From: Euglena gracilis
Taxonomy: Eukaryota; Euglenida; Euglenophyceae; Euglenales
NCBI GenBank assembly: GCA_039621445.1
Contig: CP154955.1
Location: forward strand, 9,846,241-9,910,240
Reading direction: 5' to 3'
DNA length: 64,000 bases
Shown here: positions 54,383-64,000 of the stretch, piece after piece
How positions within the stretch are numbered: position 1 is the first letter of the stretch
Layout of the letters: every line of letters begins with the position of its first letter
Program-made: the position numbers and the translations under genes
The notes under the pieces: model-generated
What the model was told of the DNA's origin: nothing
Databases searched by the model: none
Seen by the model: the letters and a program-made list of their open reading frames with translations, nothing else

Positions 54383-54900
54383 CCAGGAAACTGGCCTCAA
54401 CCCCCTGTACCTGCTGACCTGTCGTCACAGGGACCTGTCCTTGACTTTTACCCGCTGACCTGTCACCTAACAAAATTTCAAAAGTTTCATCCCCCCCCCC
54501 GGGGGGCTTGCCCCACCCTCTTCCCCGCTTGGTGCCCGTCCTCCTTACATGCAACCTTGGCCCCCTAAAGTTGGCCTTCGACCTTTTGCATATGGCGCCA
54601 AAATTCTTGACATGCAAACTTGGCATGCATAAGGTTGGCCCCTGGCCTTACCCTCAGTCAAGGACCAGACGCGCCAGGGTGGGGGGGGGGGAGGTATTTT
54701 GAAAAGGCAATTGCCAGAGTTAAAATTTTACTCGTATATTTGCGAAAAAATATTTTACAGTTTTTTTGTCACCGGGGGTCAAAAATGTCAATTTTTTCCC
54801 TCTGACCCGGACCACCCTCTGTGCCTGCTGAACTGTCCTCATAGAGACCTATCTTCTACCTCTGTTCTTGCTGACTTGTCTGTAGACAGTTTCCCGGGGG
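54383..54900. mobile_element. AACTGTCCTC..CCTGCTGACCTGTC element
   Basis: GGAAACTGGCCTCAACCCCC, CCTGCTGACCTGTCGTCACAGGGACCTGTCC and, at the right, CCTCATAGAGACCTATCTTC, CTGACTTGTCTG..ACAGTTTCCCGGGGG. Family as at 26,390 and 42,315; possibly two copies. Confidence 0.6.
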
Positions 54901-55454
54901 AGGGGGTTGGCATGGGTGGTGGGTGGTGGGTGGGTGGGGGTCCCACTTACCCCACCCACCAGGTCCGACCCCCCTCACCAGGCCTTCCCGTGTTTCCCGA
55001 CTTTTACGTTAAGTTTTTCTTTCGGCGCCAAAGGCGCCGAATGAATTCCCCTTGCACAATGCTGTGGTGGGTGGGGGTCGACCACCCGCCCCCCCCCCCC
55101 AACCTACTGGGTCGACCACCCCCTACCCACCCCCCATGCTTTCTCGTACAGCCCTAGCTCGGCTGTTTTCTCTCACTCTCCGATCTCCAGAGGGTTGGTG
55201 GTGGTTTCAGGCTTCTCTTTAAGGAAGTGTGCACCCCTGGGGGGGGGGGCTGGGTGCTGTGGGCAGGCAGGCAGGGGGGGGTATGGGCATTTTCAACCCC
55301 TGGGGCCTGGGGGGGGTCGGGTTTTGGGGTGGGCAGTGCAATAGCACCCCCCCCCCCCCGGCACGGAAGGCGCCGAGGCCCAAAAATGGTCATTTTGAAA
55401 GGAAAATTGGCTGGGTCCGCCGGCACCTGTTCCAAAATGGACCCCCCCGGGGGG

Positions 55455-55552
55455 GGGGGCAGGGCAGAACGGGAATCGGCCAAACAGCCAGGGTGGTGGG
55501 TGGGGGGTCGACCACCCCCCACCAGGCCTTCCTGTTCTGCCCTGTGGGGTGT
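55455..55552. mobile_element. GGGCAGAACGGGAA hairpin element, about 98 bp
   Basis: AGGGCAGAACGGGAATCGGC at the left and CCTTCCTGTTCTGCCCT at the right are perfect inverted ends of about 15 bp around GGGGGGTCGACCACCCCCC. The clearest copy of this family. Confidence 0.88.
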
Positions 55553-55925
55553 GTGTCTGGCACCCAATAGCCCCCCCCCCCCCCCTGGGGTTGGGGTAAG
55601 AAGAAGCCTTGGCGGTGCCACAGGCTGCCTGCTGCTGTCCCATGCATCCATGGCATGGGGACTGCATTCTTACCAGCTATGGCCCCTACGTTGTGGAGGC
55701 GAGCCCTGGCTTCCTTTTTTTTTGTTGGAGCGGTTGCTGCCTCCTGGCAAAGGAATCTGGCTTTCTGGCTGTCTGGCCAATTCGATGTCCTCCCACCTGT
55801 GCATGGGAATCAGATGGAGAAAGAAGGCCAAACAACAACAACAACACCACAAAAAACGGTTTTCTTGTTGTTATGGTTTTTTATGGTGACGTTTGTGAGC
55901 CACTTTTGTTCGTCCCCCCCACCAA
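55553..55925. other. intergenic, no gene recognised
   Basis: Unique sequence with a CAACAACAACA fragment near 55,833. Frames are open but show no family motif. Confidence 0.3.
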
Positions 55926-56400
55926 AGATATAAAGATCCCCCCTAAATTGAAGCAATCCCCAAATTTAAGCAACCCTCGGGCCCAAACCAACCGACACCT
56001 AAATTTAAGCAACCCCCAAATTTAAACAACCCCCTTTGGGACCAATGAAAATTCTGAATTTAAGCAACCCCTGGAATTGAGGTGAAAAAAGGTAAAATGC
56101 AGGAAAACGGAGCAAACTTAAACAAACAAAAATAGCATAATTTGCGGCAGAATAGTCAAACTTGTTGAGTCTGTTCCCTTTTTTGGCGGGACATTATCAT
56201 GTTGTTGTCTACGCCTTCGCTCTGAAAACATCCTCCTCCCTTTTCTTGAACAAGAAAAGACATTCTTTCCTGTTGACCATTTCGTCCGAATGCAAGCAAC
56301 CCGTCATGGGTGGTGAAGCCCAAATTGAAGCAACCCCTTGGGCAGATCGGTTGAAACCCAAATATAAGCAACGGGTCGGTCACCGAAAGCTGGCTGTCTG
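55926..56400. repeat. AAATTTAAGCAACCCC interspersed repeat
   Basis: About eight units of TTTAAGCAACCC or TTGAAGCAACCC spaced 15-40 bp over 55,940-56,080, with further TTGAAGCAACCCC at 56,325 and ATATAAGCAACGGG at 56,361 in the same orientation. Confidence 0.75.
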
Positions 56401-57660
56401 CCATTTTTCAAGCCCTACCCTACAAATGACATCCCCCCACTCCCCCCGAAAAAAAAATCTGAATGGGCATTTCGGCCAATCTCAAAGAACCGAAAAATAA
56501 AAATAAAAAATTGGGTTGGAAGCCAATCCCCCATAACGTCCAAGAATGCAACAAGGTTTGCAAGATGAAATTGGGGTCCCGGTTTATCCATCAAAAATTG
56601 GCTTGTTTTGGCCATGGGGGGGGGGTGTCATTAATGGGGATGTGCCGTTCCCTGGTGCTTTCCAATATTGATGGATGATCGATCATGGGGGAGAGTCGTG
56701 ATGTCGTACCTGCAACCAGCATTCAACTGCGGCCCAAACCTTTCTCCTGCGTAATCATTGGGAGATGCGGCATCGGAAAGGAAGCTTTGGGCCCCCGGCT
56801 GGAATTCGCCATTGTGTGGCCCACCTGCTACCCCCGCCCCGCCCCGCCCCGCCCCCGACGATTTTGCATCGACCCATTTCACACTTCTCGGGGTGTGACT
56901 TGTTTGCCTCCGGCATAGCGCCAGGGGCTGGACTTCGGCATATTCAAACACTTTGCCCACGTTTGGCCAGCGAACCATTTCGTCCTGTGGAACAAACAAG
57001 ATGGGCGACACAGATGAGAGATAATGGGCGGCACAACTGTAGTTCTTTCCGAGCATTCTTGTTGTGTGTTCTGAGCGGGAAACACAGAGAGTGCAACAAT
57101 GGCCAAGGTGTGAACACGGTCGACCAACAGGGCGGGAAAGGTGGCCATGAGAGAGGGAAAGAGTGTCCAACACTTGCTGAGACGACCCCTGGGGGTCCAC
57201 GAGCTGGTCATTTTGTTATCCACTAGAATAAGGCTACTAGCTAGACTGTCTGACGGCCACAAATCGTCAGCTGCCTCATTGGGGGGAGTGTCGCGGAATG
57301 TGGACTCAAAAAACACGGCACAAGAAAGAGCGAAAAGAAGCTCTAAAAATTGCGATTTCGATTTTTGGAACATATGCTAAGGTCATGTGTGTTGGAAAAA
57401 ATAACATTTGCACAGGGAGAACTCCAATCAAACTGCAGGGGGATTTTTTCCAAGTGAAGTTCATTCCAAACCATAAATTTTTACCTACCCCCGTCACTTC
57501 CACAGTTTCAAAAAAAAACAAGTCACTCGCTTTTATGGAAGATCGGTTAATCGCAACCCCCTGGGGGGGGGGGCGGCCACTGTGGAATCCAGTGAAATTT
57601 CACAACAAAAATGAAGAAAATAGCGGAAAAAAATACGTCACCTTCAGCGCCTGATCACTT
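56401..57660. other. non-repetitive segment with overlapping open frames, unassigned
   Basis: Lacks G-tracts and hairpin elements. Between 56,631 and 57,373 it is open on the minus strand in two frames (189 and 164 codons) and on the plus strand (153 codons). A minus-strand stretch ILFVPQDEMVRWPNVGKVFE looks protein-like. No family is recognised and splice structure is unknown; it may be a gene or an old element. Confidence 0.3.
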
Positions 57661-57957
57661 TGGGCTTTAGGTGTCTTTAGCCTGACCCCCGGGCCAAAAA
57701 ACAACAACTACTCAGCCACTCTGAAAAAAAGTCAGTAACCCCCCCACCGAGAATTGGACAGTGACACATATTGCTCATTCTTGGTAATGCAAAGAAAAGG
57801 ACCACAGAAAAAAATGGCTCCTTGCTGTTTGGGAGGGTGAGTGAAGAGTACCAACCCCTCCCCACGTCCAACGGCGGGTAATGTCTGTCCTCCAACCAGG
57901 GGCATCGTTGGAAAAAAGGTTTTGACCAAAACCGTGTCCTCTGACCCAACCCCACCC

Positions 57958-58083
57958 AGGGAAACTGTCCTCCAACTTTTCGTCCACTAACCTCTCCTTT
58001 GGGAAACTGTTTCCGACCTCCGTATTCCGCGACTCTGTCCTCATCGGGACATGCCTCCCTCCTCTGCACTCGCTGAAATGACA
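57958..58083. mobile_element. GGAAACTGTCCTCC element fragment
   Basis: GGGAAACTGTCCTCCAACTT, GGGAAACTGTTTCCG and GACTCTGTCCTCATCGGGACATG match parts of the family at 26,390-26,655. Confidence 0.55.
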
Positions 58084-58154
58084 GTCACCCATCCGCATTG
58101 GAATGGAAAACCAGGCCGGACCCCGTCTGTGCCCGCCTGAAGCCCCCCCCTCCC

Positions 58155-58330
58155 CGCCCCGGCATTCGTGCGCCGGGGTGGGAGACGCAGGGCAATGTGT
58201 GCGAAGTGTTGCAACGTTTGTCTCTCAATGCCTTGGGCAGGGCCGCACGCACGGCTGCCCTCGCGTCCATTGCGAAGCACCTGGAGCGGCCACTGGCGGC
58301 GTCCCGGATTGTGAGACCCAGGTTTCTCTG
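58155..58330 (+). CDS. possible isolated exon, unassigned
   Basis: GC-rich, repeat-free island reading NVCEVLQRLSLNALGRAART then AALASIAKHLERPLAASRIV, amphipathic and coding-like. No start, no clear splice partners and no recognised family. The minus strand is also partly open. Listed as a weak candidate only. Confidence 0.22.
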
Positions 58331-61240
58331 GCTGTTTTTGTGCGATTCCGACCCATTTTTGCCCATTTTTGCCCATTCTTGGCCCATTCTTGGCCCCTTT
58401 TTGCATCTCTCAGCCTGACCTCCACTGGTGTGAGTGTGCACATTGTATAAATACACACACTGTGTACAAACTACAATGAAAGAAACATCCGCATAAATAT
58501 TTGAGCTAAAGTGTCAAAACACACACATGCGCATGATGTGTGCATCATGCACACTGCGCATGATGTGTTTGTGCGCGTGCGTTTATCGCAGCATAGATGC
58601 ATTTGCACGCCGCTGCACCCCCCCCCCCCCCCGGGATTTTCATGCCCGAGGAACTGCCGGGGTCTCCCAGGAAACTGTTAGGGAATCTGTTTCGGCCAAC
58701 CTGTCACAATAGGAAGTTGTTTTAGTGTCCAGCCAATCCCCACCTCTTATTTAAGTGCATGGGTTGTGCCCATTTTTGGACAGTGGTTCAGAATCCTCAG
58801 GGGTGCCTACTTATTTGCGCACTACCTGGGATTTCTTCAGCGCAAAATAGTCTTTATACTCAAATGATGCACGTTCCTGTCAGAATATATTTTTTATATT
58901 TATATATTACATATTTTTTCCTGTAAGGATATATATTTTTTTAAAGTTTGGTGGTGTGGGGGGGAGAGGGGGGTGGGGGGTCAGTTTGGGCTTCGTCTGA
59001 GCCTGGGGGTGGGGTCGGGCCGAGTGGGTACCCCGCCGGAGGTGGGGGTTTCCTCTATTTCCGGCGCAAAGTGCCGGAAAGTACCTTGGGGCCGAAATTT
59101 TTTCGGCCCCAAGGTTGACCCCCAACAGTGGGTCCCCCAGGGGCTGGGTGGGTGGGTCCGGACCAGGGGTTTTCAGTCGTGGGGGGGGCTGTAGGATGGG
59201 TGGGTCTGGCCCAGCCGCCTCCCCCCCCCCCCTGGAGGGGGGGGTCGCCCCAGGGGCCGGTGGGATATTCTTTTTGGCACCGAAGGCGCAAATTTTTTTT
59301 GAAAAGGTGCTATTTTTGGCATTTTTCGCGTTTTTTGGCCATTTTCGGGTGGGTGGGTGGGGGGGGGTCCCCCTCTGCTCTTAAAAAATCCCCTGGTCCG
59401 GACCCCCCCTCCCCCCGGGTCCCAAGGAAACCTCTGGTTCCAGTGTCGCCCCCACCAGGGCGGATGGAACCCCCAGGGCCGCTGCAGCGGAGCCATTCGG
59501 CTGCTACGCATCTCTGTTTGGCATTGGCTGTCCGTGCCAATTATCATCTCACCCGCAGCGAATAAATGTGACCTGATCTGCCCGCCACTCCGGTTTGCCA
59601 CGCTGGCCGCCTGTGTGAGGTGCTTCTGTGCTGCCCTCAGGGATCGGTCCATGGTCCCGACCCCCGGCGGCAGCCAATGATGGGTGTCTGCGCGGCTGCG
59701 GTGGGGGGGGATTCGCTCATACGTCCAACAAATTCCTTGTTCTCTTGGGGTCCTCCAGTCTTCTGATTCTCCAACGGTTCCCCCCACCCAAAGTTCAATG
59801 AAGCGGCGAAAGAGCGTTTCGCAAATGGGCAGGGATCACTGAACGGGGGGAGGTGGGGTCGCCTCCCCCCCTCGGAGTCCGTGGCTTCCCACGTACAGCC
59901 CAGGCCCCCAAAGCCGAGTGCCTGGGGGTTTGTTATGCCAGTGACTGGGCTTCAGGGATCTATGGGAAGTCTTTTGGTATTGAGGTAAGTATTGAGGTTG
60001 GGGGGTCATGGTGGTAGGGGTGGGGGGCAGACCCCCCCCCCAGATGCTGGGTGGCGGGCCCCCCACTACCCGTGGGTTCCAAAAATAGCAAAAAATGACT
60101 AATACAAACACTAAACACAAAAAATGCCTTTACCCCAATCACTTTTAATCGTATCGCACATTTTTTTCTGCCTTTGGCTGTTATTCAAATGGAAAAAACC
60201 TTCAAGGCATTTATAAATTGAGCATTTTTGGGTTTATTTTCAAAAGAGAATCAAAATTTTCCAACAATTTTGGCCCGGCACCAGACAGAATTGGGAACGT
60301 TTCTGGGCCTCTCCAATTTCCCTGTTGGAGGGGGGGGGTCCGACCCCCCCCCCCCCAGTTTTCTTTTGGTGACCCCTGCCCCTTCCTTCGAAATGCAGAC
60401 TTCGCCTATTTAGAGCTGGCTTTCTGCCAAGTGTGTGTGTGTGCGGGGGGGGGGGGGCGGTTGCTTCTCCTGAAGACGGTGCTTCGTGCGGACCAAACAC
60501 CTATGAAATGACTGGATGTGTGACCACGACTGCAAGAGAACGTCTGGTGGGTAGTGGACCCCCACCCCCCCACTACACCTTCCCCACCACCTCTTCCTAT
60601 ATTTCCAGGGGTGCCTATTTTTTTTTAGTCAAAATTTTCCTTCGGCGCTTTCGTCAAACTTGGACGGTGGCATAATGGGTGGGGGGGGTCGATACATTCC
60701 CCCCACCCCCCAGCAGGTCAGACCCCTCCCCCCCCACCCACCAGGATGGGGGTGGGGGGACCCACCACTCATTGGTTTGCGGGATTCCTGCACATCCCTG
60801 GGTGTGAACGGGCGTGACTGGCGTCAGAGATTTTTTTTAAAGTTTTGTTACCCCGGGGGGGCGGTTCTGGCCGAGCCCTCCCTCCCCTGGGGGGGGTACC
60901 CCGCTGGGTGCAGCGTTTTCCTGTATTTTCGGCATGAAGCGTAGAAAATTTTTTTTGGACTCCAAAGTTGACCCCCCAAAGGTGGGTCCCAAAAGCCCCC
61001 CCCCCCCCCCTGAGGGGGCCCCCAGGGGTGGGTGAGTGGGTCTGGACCCCGGGTGATTATTGGATGCCCATGGGTGCTTGGTGCGGACTGAAGGCTAAGG
61101 CAAACCCCCAGGATTTGTAGTGCCCAAGAACCTGTCAGCGTCCCTCCCGGGAAACCGTCAGGATTCCCGGCACTGGCCAACCTGCCAAACGGGACAGTTG
61201 GCTCAGGGGGCAGGGGGTTGCTGCCTGACTGCCCCCGCCT
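58331..61240. other. repeat-rich intergenic region
   Basis: Holds GCGCATGATGTGTGCATCATGC repeats (58,525-58,575), a GGGAAACTGTxAGGG fragment (58,670), poly-C/G tracts, the CCTCTATTTxCGGCGC..GTGGGTCCCC family at 59,030-59,170 and 60,890-61,040, and unique stretches. At 59,480-59,720 the minus strand is open (SLRAAQKHLTQAASVANRSG) but unassigned. Confidence 0.4.
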
Positions 61241-61262
61241 CCCCAGGCCCCCGAGCCCGCCG

Positions 61263-61400
61263 ATGTATGCGGCACACGACCCGTTTGTGGACAGCGACGT
61301 CCCCGACCCGCAGGTCGCCACCCCCGACCCCTCGCCGTGCTTCAGCCCCGTCACGTTCCAGTCGGACGCCACCCAGTCCTTGGACGTCAAGGTTTTGGGA
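61263..61400 (+). CDS. possible first exon of an unknown gene
   Basis: Opens MYAAHDPFVDSDVPDPQVAT and continues as a Pro/Asp/Ser-rich, GC3-rich frame to QSLDVKVLG. CCTCCCCAG about 15 nt upstream of the ATG would suit spliced-leader addition if the host is a euglenid. The 3' border (near AAGGTTTTG) is not settled. No family recognised. Confidence 0.33.
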
Positions 61401-61739
61401 GCCTTTGGGTTGCGGTAGGGTTTTAATTCGAAAGTGTTGCAGGTATCGCTCAAGCTGGAGGGGTCAGCCAGCCAGCACCAATGTTTTCCTGTCTCTGAGC
61501 TGACCAGGGGTGAGCGTTGAGCGACGTCCTGATAATGTGTTTAGCCCAAATGGCGACCATGTATGAACACGGGGGGAATTGATATCCGCAACTTTTCTGC
61601 AGTTTTCCGCAATTTTCCGCAATTTCCGCAATTTTCCCGCAATTTTTCCTGCAATTTTTCCGAGTGAAGCTGAAATGGAAGGCGAAATGAGTTCCGGCCA
61701 TTCCCCGAACATTCCACAAGGGAAGTGAGGTGCTTTTTG

Positions 61740-62285
61740 TGTTATTTGGTTGTAAATTTGCCAAAATTTGCCAAATTTGCAAATCTTGACACGATTTGGC
61801 AATTTCTTGGTTTTTTTTTTAGGATTTCCCCCATTTTCTCCCGGAGAATAATTTCGGCTTAGGAAAATTCCGCATTCTGGGCCAGCAGAAATGATAAAAT
61901 TTGGATCTACGTTGCAAATTTGGTCATTTTGCAACGTAGATGCCAGATTTTTTCCCATCCGGAAAACATCCCTTTTGTATTTTTGGGAACATCCTGGTTC
62001 TGGAAATATGAAAAATTTCTTGGATGAAAAATCCAAAAGCGGTTAAAAAAACTTCGGTCTCAGGTGAAACCTGAAACAAAATGCAAAATGACCAATTTTG
62101 TGAAGATTTTTTTTCAAGTTACCTCCAGCAGAAGTGTTTTAATTTCCTCAACTGCAATTCCCACAATTCTTCCTCTGTTTTTTTTATCCACAGTTTTCTG
62201 CAAGTTTTCTGCAAGCATCTACAGTTTTCCCGCTAGTTTCCCGCAACCTTTCTGAAGGCCTCCGATATCAATGCCCCCCAGGTGA
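61740..62285. repeat. dispersed element also present at 25,430-25,850
   Basis: AAAATGACCAATTTTGTGAA..CCTCCAGCAGAAGT and CTGAAGGCCTCCGATATCAATGCCCC match 25,724-25,820 directly. GGGAACATCCTGGTTCTGGAAATATG matches 25,608-25,650 in reverse, so the element has an inverted internal segment. ACGTTGCAAATTTGGTCATTTTGCAACGT at 61,910-61,938 is a palindrome. Confidence 0.75.
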
Positions 62286-62703
62286 CCAAAAGGGATGGCA
62301 GTTTTGCCCTACCTGGAAAACTGTCAGGGTCCCACCCGGGAAACTGTCAGGGTCCCGCCCGGGAAACTGTCAGGGTCCCTGGTGCCGGTCAACCTGTCAT
62401 GATAGGAAGTTGTCAGGGTCCCCGGTACTGGCCAACCTGTCAGGTGACAGTTTCCCGGGGGGGGGGTAGGTAATAGAAATAGGCTGACACTTATAGTACA
62501 GTCTGGACCATGCAATCACTTACCCCCCCCCCCATTTCAAGGGAAAGTCAATGAAAAATGACCCTGACAGGTTGGCGGGTACCGAGGACCCTGACAACTT
62601 CCTATACTGACAGGTTGGCCGGTACCGGGGACCCTGACAGTTTCCCGGGCGGGACCCTGACAGGTTCTCGGGCATGACAATTTCCCGGGGGGGGGGTAGG
62701 TAT
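62282..62703. mobile_element. two GGGAAACTGTCAGGGTCCC elements in opposite orientation
   Basis: 62,282-62,470 reads GGAAACTGTCAGGGTCCC three times and ends GGTGACAGTTTCCCGGGG..GTAGGTA. 62,555-62,703 reads the complement (ACCCTGACAGGTTGG, GACCCTGACAACTTCCTAT) and again ends CCCGGGG..GTAGGTA. Together they form a large inverted repeat with an 85-bp spacer. Confidence 0.82.
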
Positions 62704-62789
62704 CATCATCATCGTTGTTGTTGTCAACTGGAATCACCATATTATATGTAGTAATTGGTGTCGCAGCATTTCTCTTCGTGAAACCCCCC

Positions 62790-62959
62790 TCCCTATGACC
62801 AACGACCCCCCTATGTCCAACGACCACCCCCCCGGTCAGAGGACACCTTTTCGGAGGTTTGATGTTTTTTTGCAGGTGTGCCAAAACTGGAGGTTTGCCA
62901 GCGCTGAAAGGCTTTTGTTCCTCCCTTGTCCTCTGCCCCACAGCTCATTGCCCACTAAA
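62790..62959 (+). mobile_element. left end of a gene-bearing mobile element
   Basis: CCCTATGTCCAACGACC, polyC, GGTCAGAGGACACCTTTTCGG and GGTTTGATG are the same subterminal sequence as in the short elements at 51,772-52,132 and 7,020-7,110. Leader continues to CCTCTGCCCCACAG just before the ATG at 62,960; that CCACAG could be a splice or trans-splice acceptor. Confidence 0.7.
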
Positions 62960-64000
62960 ATGTTCCCTCCGGGGAGTCTTGTGTACTACGACCGCTCCAC
63001 CGGGGAGGTAGTACCTGCGGTTGTTGAAGGAGTTTCACCACACTCCCAACATTCCACCATGACATTTTCGGGTGTTTGCTAGGTTGTATGATGGAGTGAA
63101 GACGGTTGGTGGAATGCAGGGGTTCTTGATTGGGTACGTTTTTTTTTTGTGAAATCCCGCGGCGTGAAGGTTGTCGTTGGCCAGGGCATTTGACCAATGT
63201 GCTGTTTTTGTGCAATCCTGCGGTGGAAGGTTGCCATCGGTCAGGAGTATTTGACCATCTCGTATGTGGTCAACGACAAACGGCTCGTTCACCCTGGAGC
63301 CAAGGTGGGACGCAACCTGGCTGATTTTTATGTTCATGGCGACTCCTCCCATGATGTCCCTGGAATCACCTCTTGTGATGAAAATGGGCCAGAGGTCATG
63401 CGCGCCAGATCACCATCACCTGCTAGGAGTGCATCACCGGTGCCATCGCCCTCCTCTCCACCTGCGGTGCTTGCTTCTTCGCCTCCAACCAGGAGTCTAC
63501 AAACAGGCATAGACCAGTGGATATCAAAAGGTATTTGGTGTCTTACCTCTTTACGTCTTTTGTGTGTTCACACAGTCCATTTGATGGGGGAAATCCTAAT
63601 CTTGCTTGCATGATTTTGCTTACCAAAGTCAACTCCGTATTTTGCTTATTTGGTTACCTGTTTTTATGTCTTCCACAGCCCCGGCAGCTGCGCCACAAAA
63701 CGTGGCAGAGAGCAGCACAACACGGCAGTCGAACAAGCGTCCGCGGGAAGCGCCAGGTACCGTGTGATGCTTCCACCTGTTGATTACAAATCTTCTCTTT
63801 CAGTGCTGAGCCCAGGTGAATGCAAAATTCAAGCAAGAAGTTGAGGAGGCATACACGGCTTGGGTGTTGGAGCAGCTGCCGAAGGTCGCTGATGATGGGG
63901 AGGGGGACAAAAAGGCAGAAGAGAAAAAAAAGGTGCAGATTCCGACACCTTCAAAAAGGCAGTATGCCACTTGGGTGCAGGAAGCGTGGGAAAAAATCAG
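62960..64000 (+). CDS. transposon-like protein with pogo/Tigger-type tail, cut by window end
   Basis: Proposed exons: 62960-63071, 63120-63133, 63230-63530, 63679-63756, 63811-64000, joined through GT-AG introns of 48, 96, 148 and 54 nt in one open frame. The N-terminus (GSLVYYDRSTGEVVPAVVEG ... EYLTISYVVNDKRLVHPG) looks like a small SH3/Tudor-like barrel seen in many protist proteins. A Ser/Pro-rich linker and NKRPREAP follow. The last exon (VNAKFKQEVEEAYTAW ... KRQYATWVQEAWEKI) resembles the region after the DDE domain in pogo/Tigger transposases, yet no DDE domain precedes it, so this may be a chimera or a non-catalytic accessory protein. The 14-nt second exon is needed for phase and is tentative. 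Fragments of the 5' part are at 3,380-3,492 and 7,020-7,230. Confidence 0.5.

Noticed and set aside
59173-59787. 204-codon minus-strand frame
   Set aside because: Mostly over G-tract repeats. Only about 59,480-59,720 is repeat-free, and no family or splice structure could be supported.

Overview
This is a eukaryotic nuclear window, most probably from a euglenid (Euglena-like) protist. The strongest evidence is its introns. Two ABC-transporter genes can be assembled in frame from 36 short exons, but the introns almost never begin GT and end AG. Instead the two ends of each intron are complementary and fold together, and in the clearest cases a CAG at intron +4 to +6 pairs with a CTG at -8 to -6. 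That is the described hallmark of euglenid nonconventional introns. When introns are placed by this rule (about half fit exactly, most of the rest are off by one base), every exon joins in frame and the products carry the expected ABCG motifs.

Layout. (1) 1,674-23,250, minus strand: 16 exons of a full-length ABCG/PDR-type transporter, read right to left: the end of the NBD1-TMD1 linker, the six-helix TMD1, a linker, and nucleotide-binding domain 2 up to the D-loop. NBD1 is missing on the right. The rest of NBD2 and TMD2 would lie beyond the left edge. (2) 24,654-49,961, plus strand: 20 exons of a second copy, starting abruptly at the Walker A exon of NBD2 and running through NBD2 and a six-helix TMD2 to a TAG stop. 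The two copies are inverted and diverge from a centre at about 23.25-24.65 kb that holds a 520-bp ATC/GTC/TTG microsatellite. Their six shared NBD2 exons have identical lengths and about 94% identical bases, but their introns cannot be aligned except at the paired ends. (3) 50-62.8 kb: repeat-rich sequence with weak coding candidates only. (4) 62.8 kb to the right edge: a mobile-element-like gene with ordinary GT-AG introns, a Tudor/SH3-like N-terminal segment and a tail resembling the C-terminus of pogo/Tigger-type DDE transposases. It is cut by the window end.

Everything else is intron or intergenic sequence packed with microsatellites and several families of short hairpin (MITE-like) elements. 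Many are capped by runs of 8-15 G or C and contain GGCGC-TTC-GCGCC type hairpins. One family (TIR CCCCCCTATGTCCAAYGACC) shares its end with the gene-bearing element at 62.8 kb and is seen inserted inside a microsatellite. I see no rRNA, tRNA, CRISPR or bacterial-type operons. Exon ends are given to the base from frame plus stem pairing, but many could shift by a few bases because exon-intron borders carry short direct repeats.
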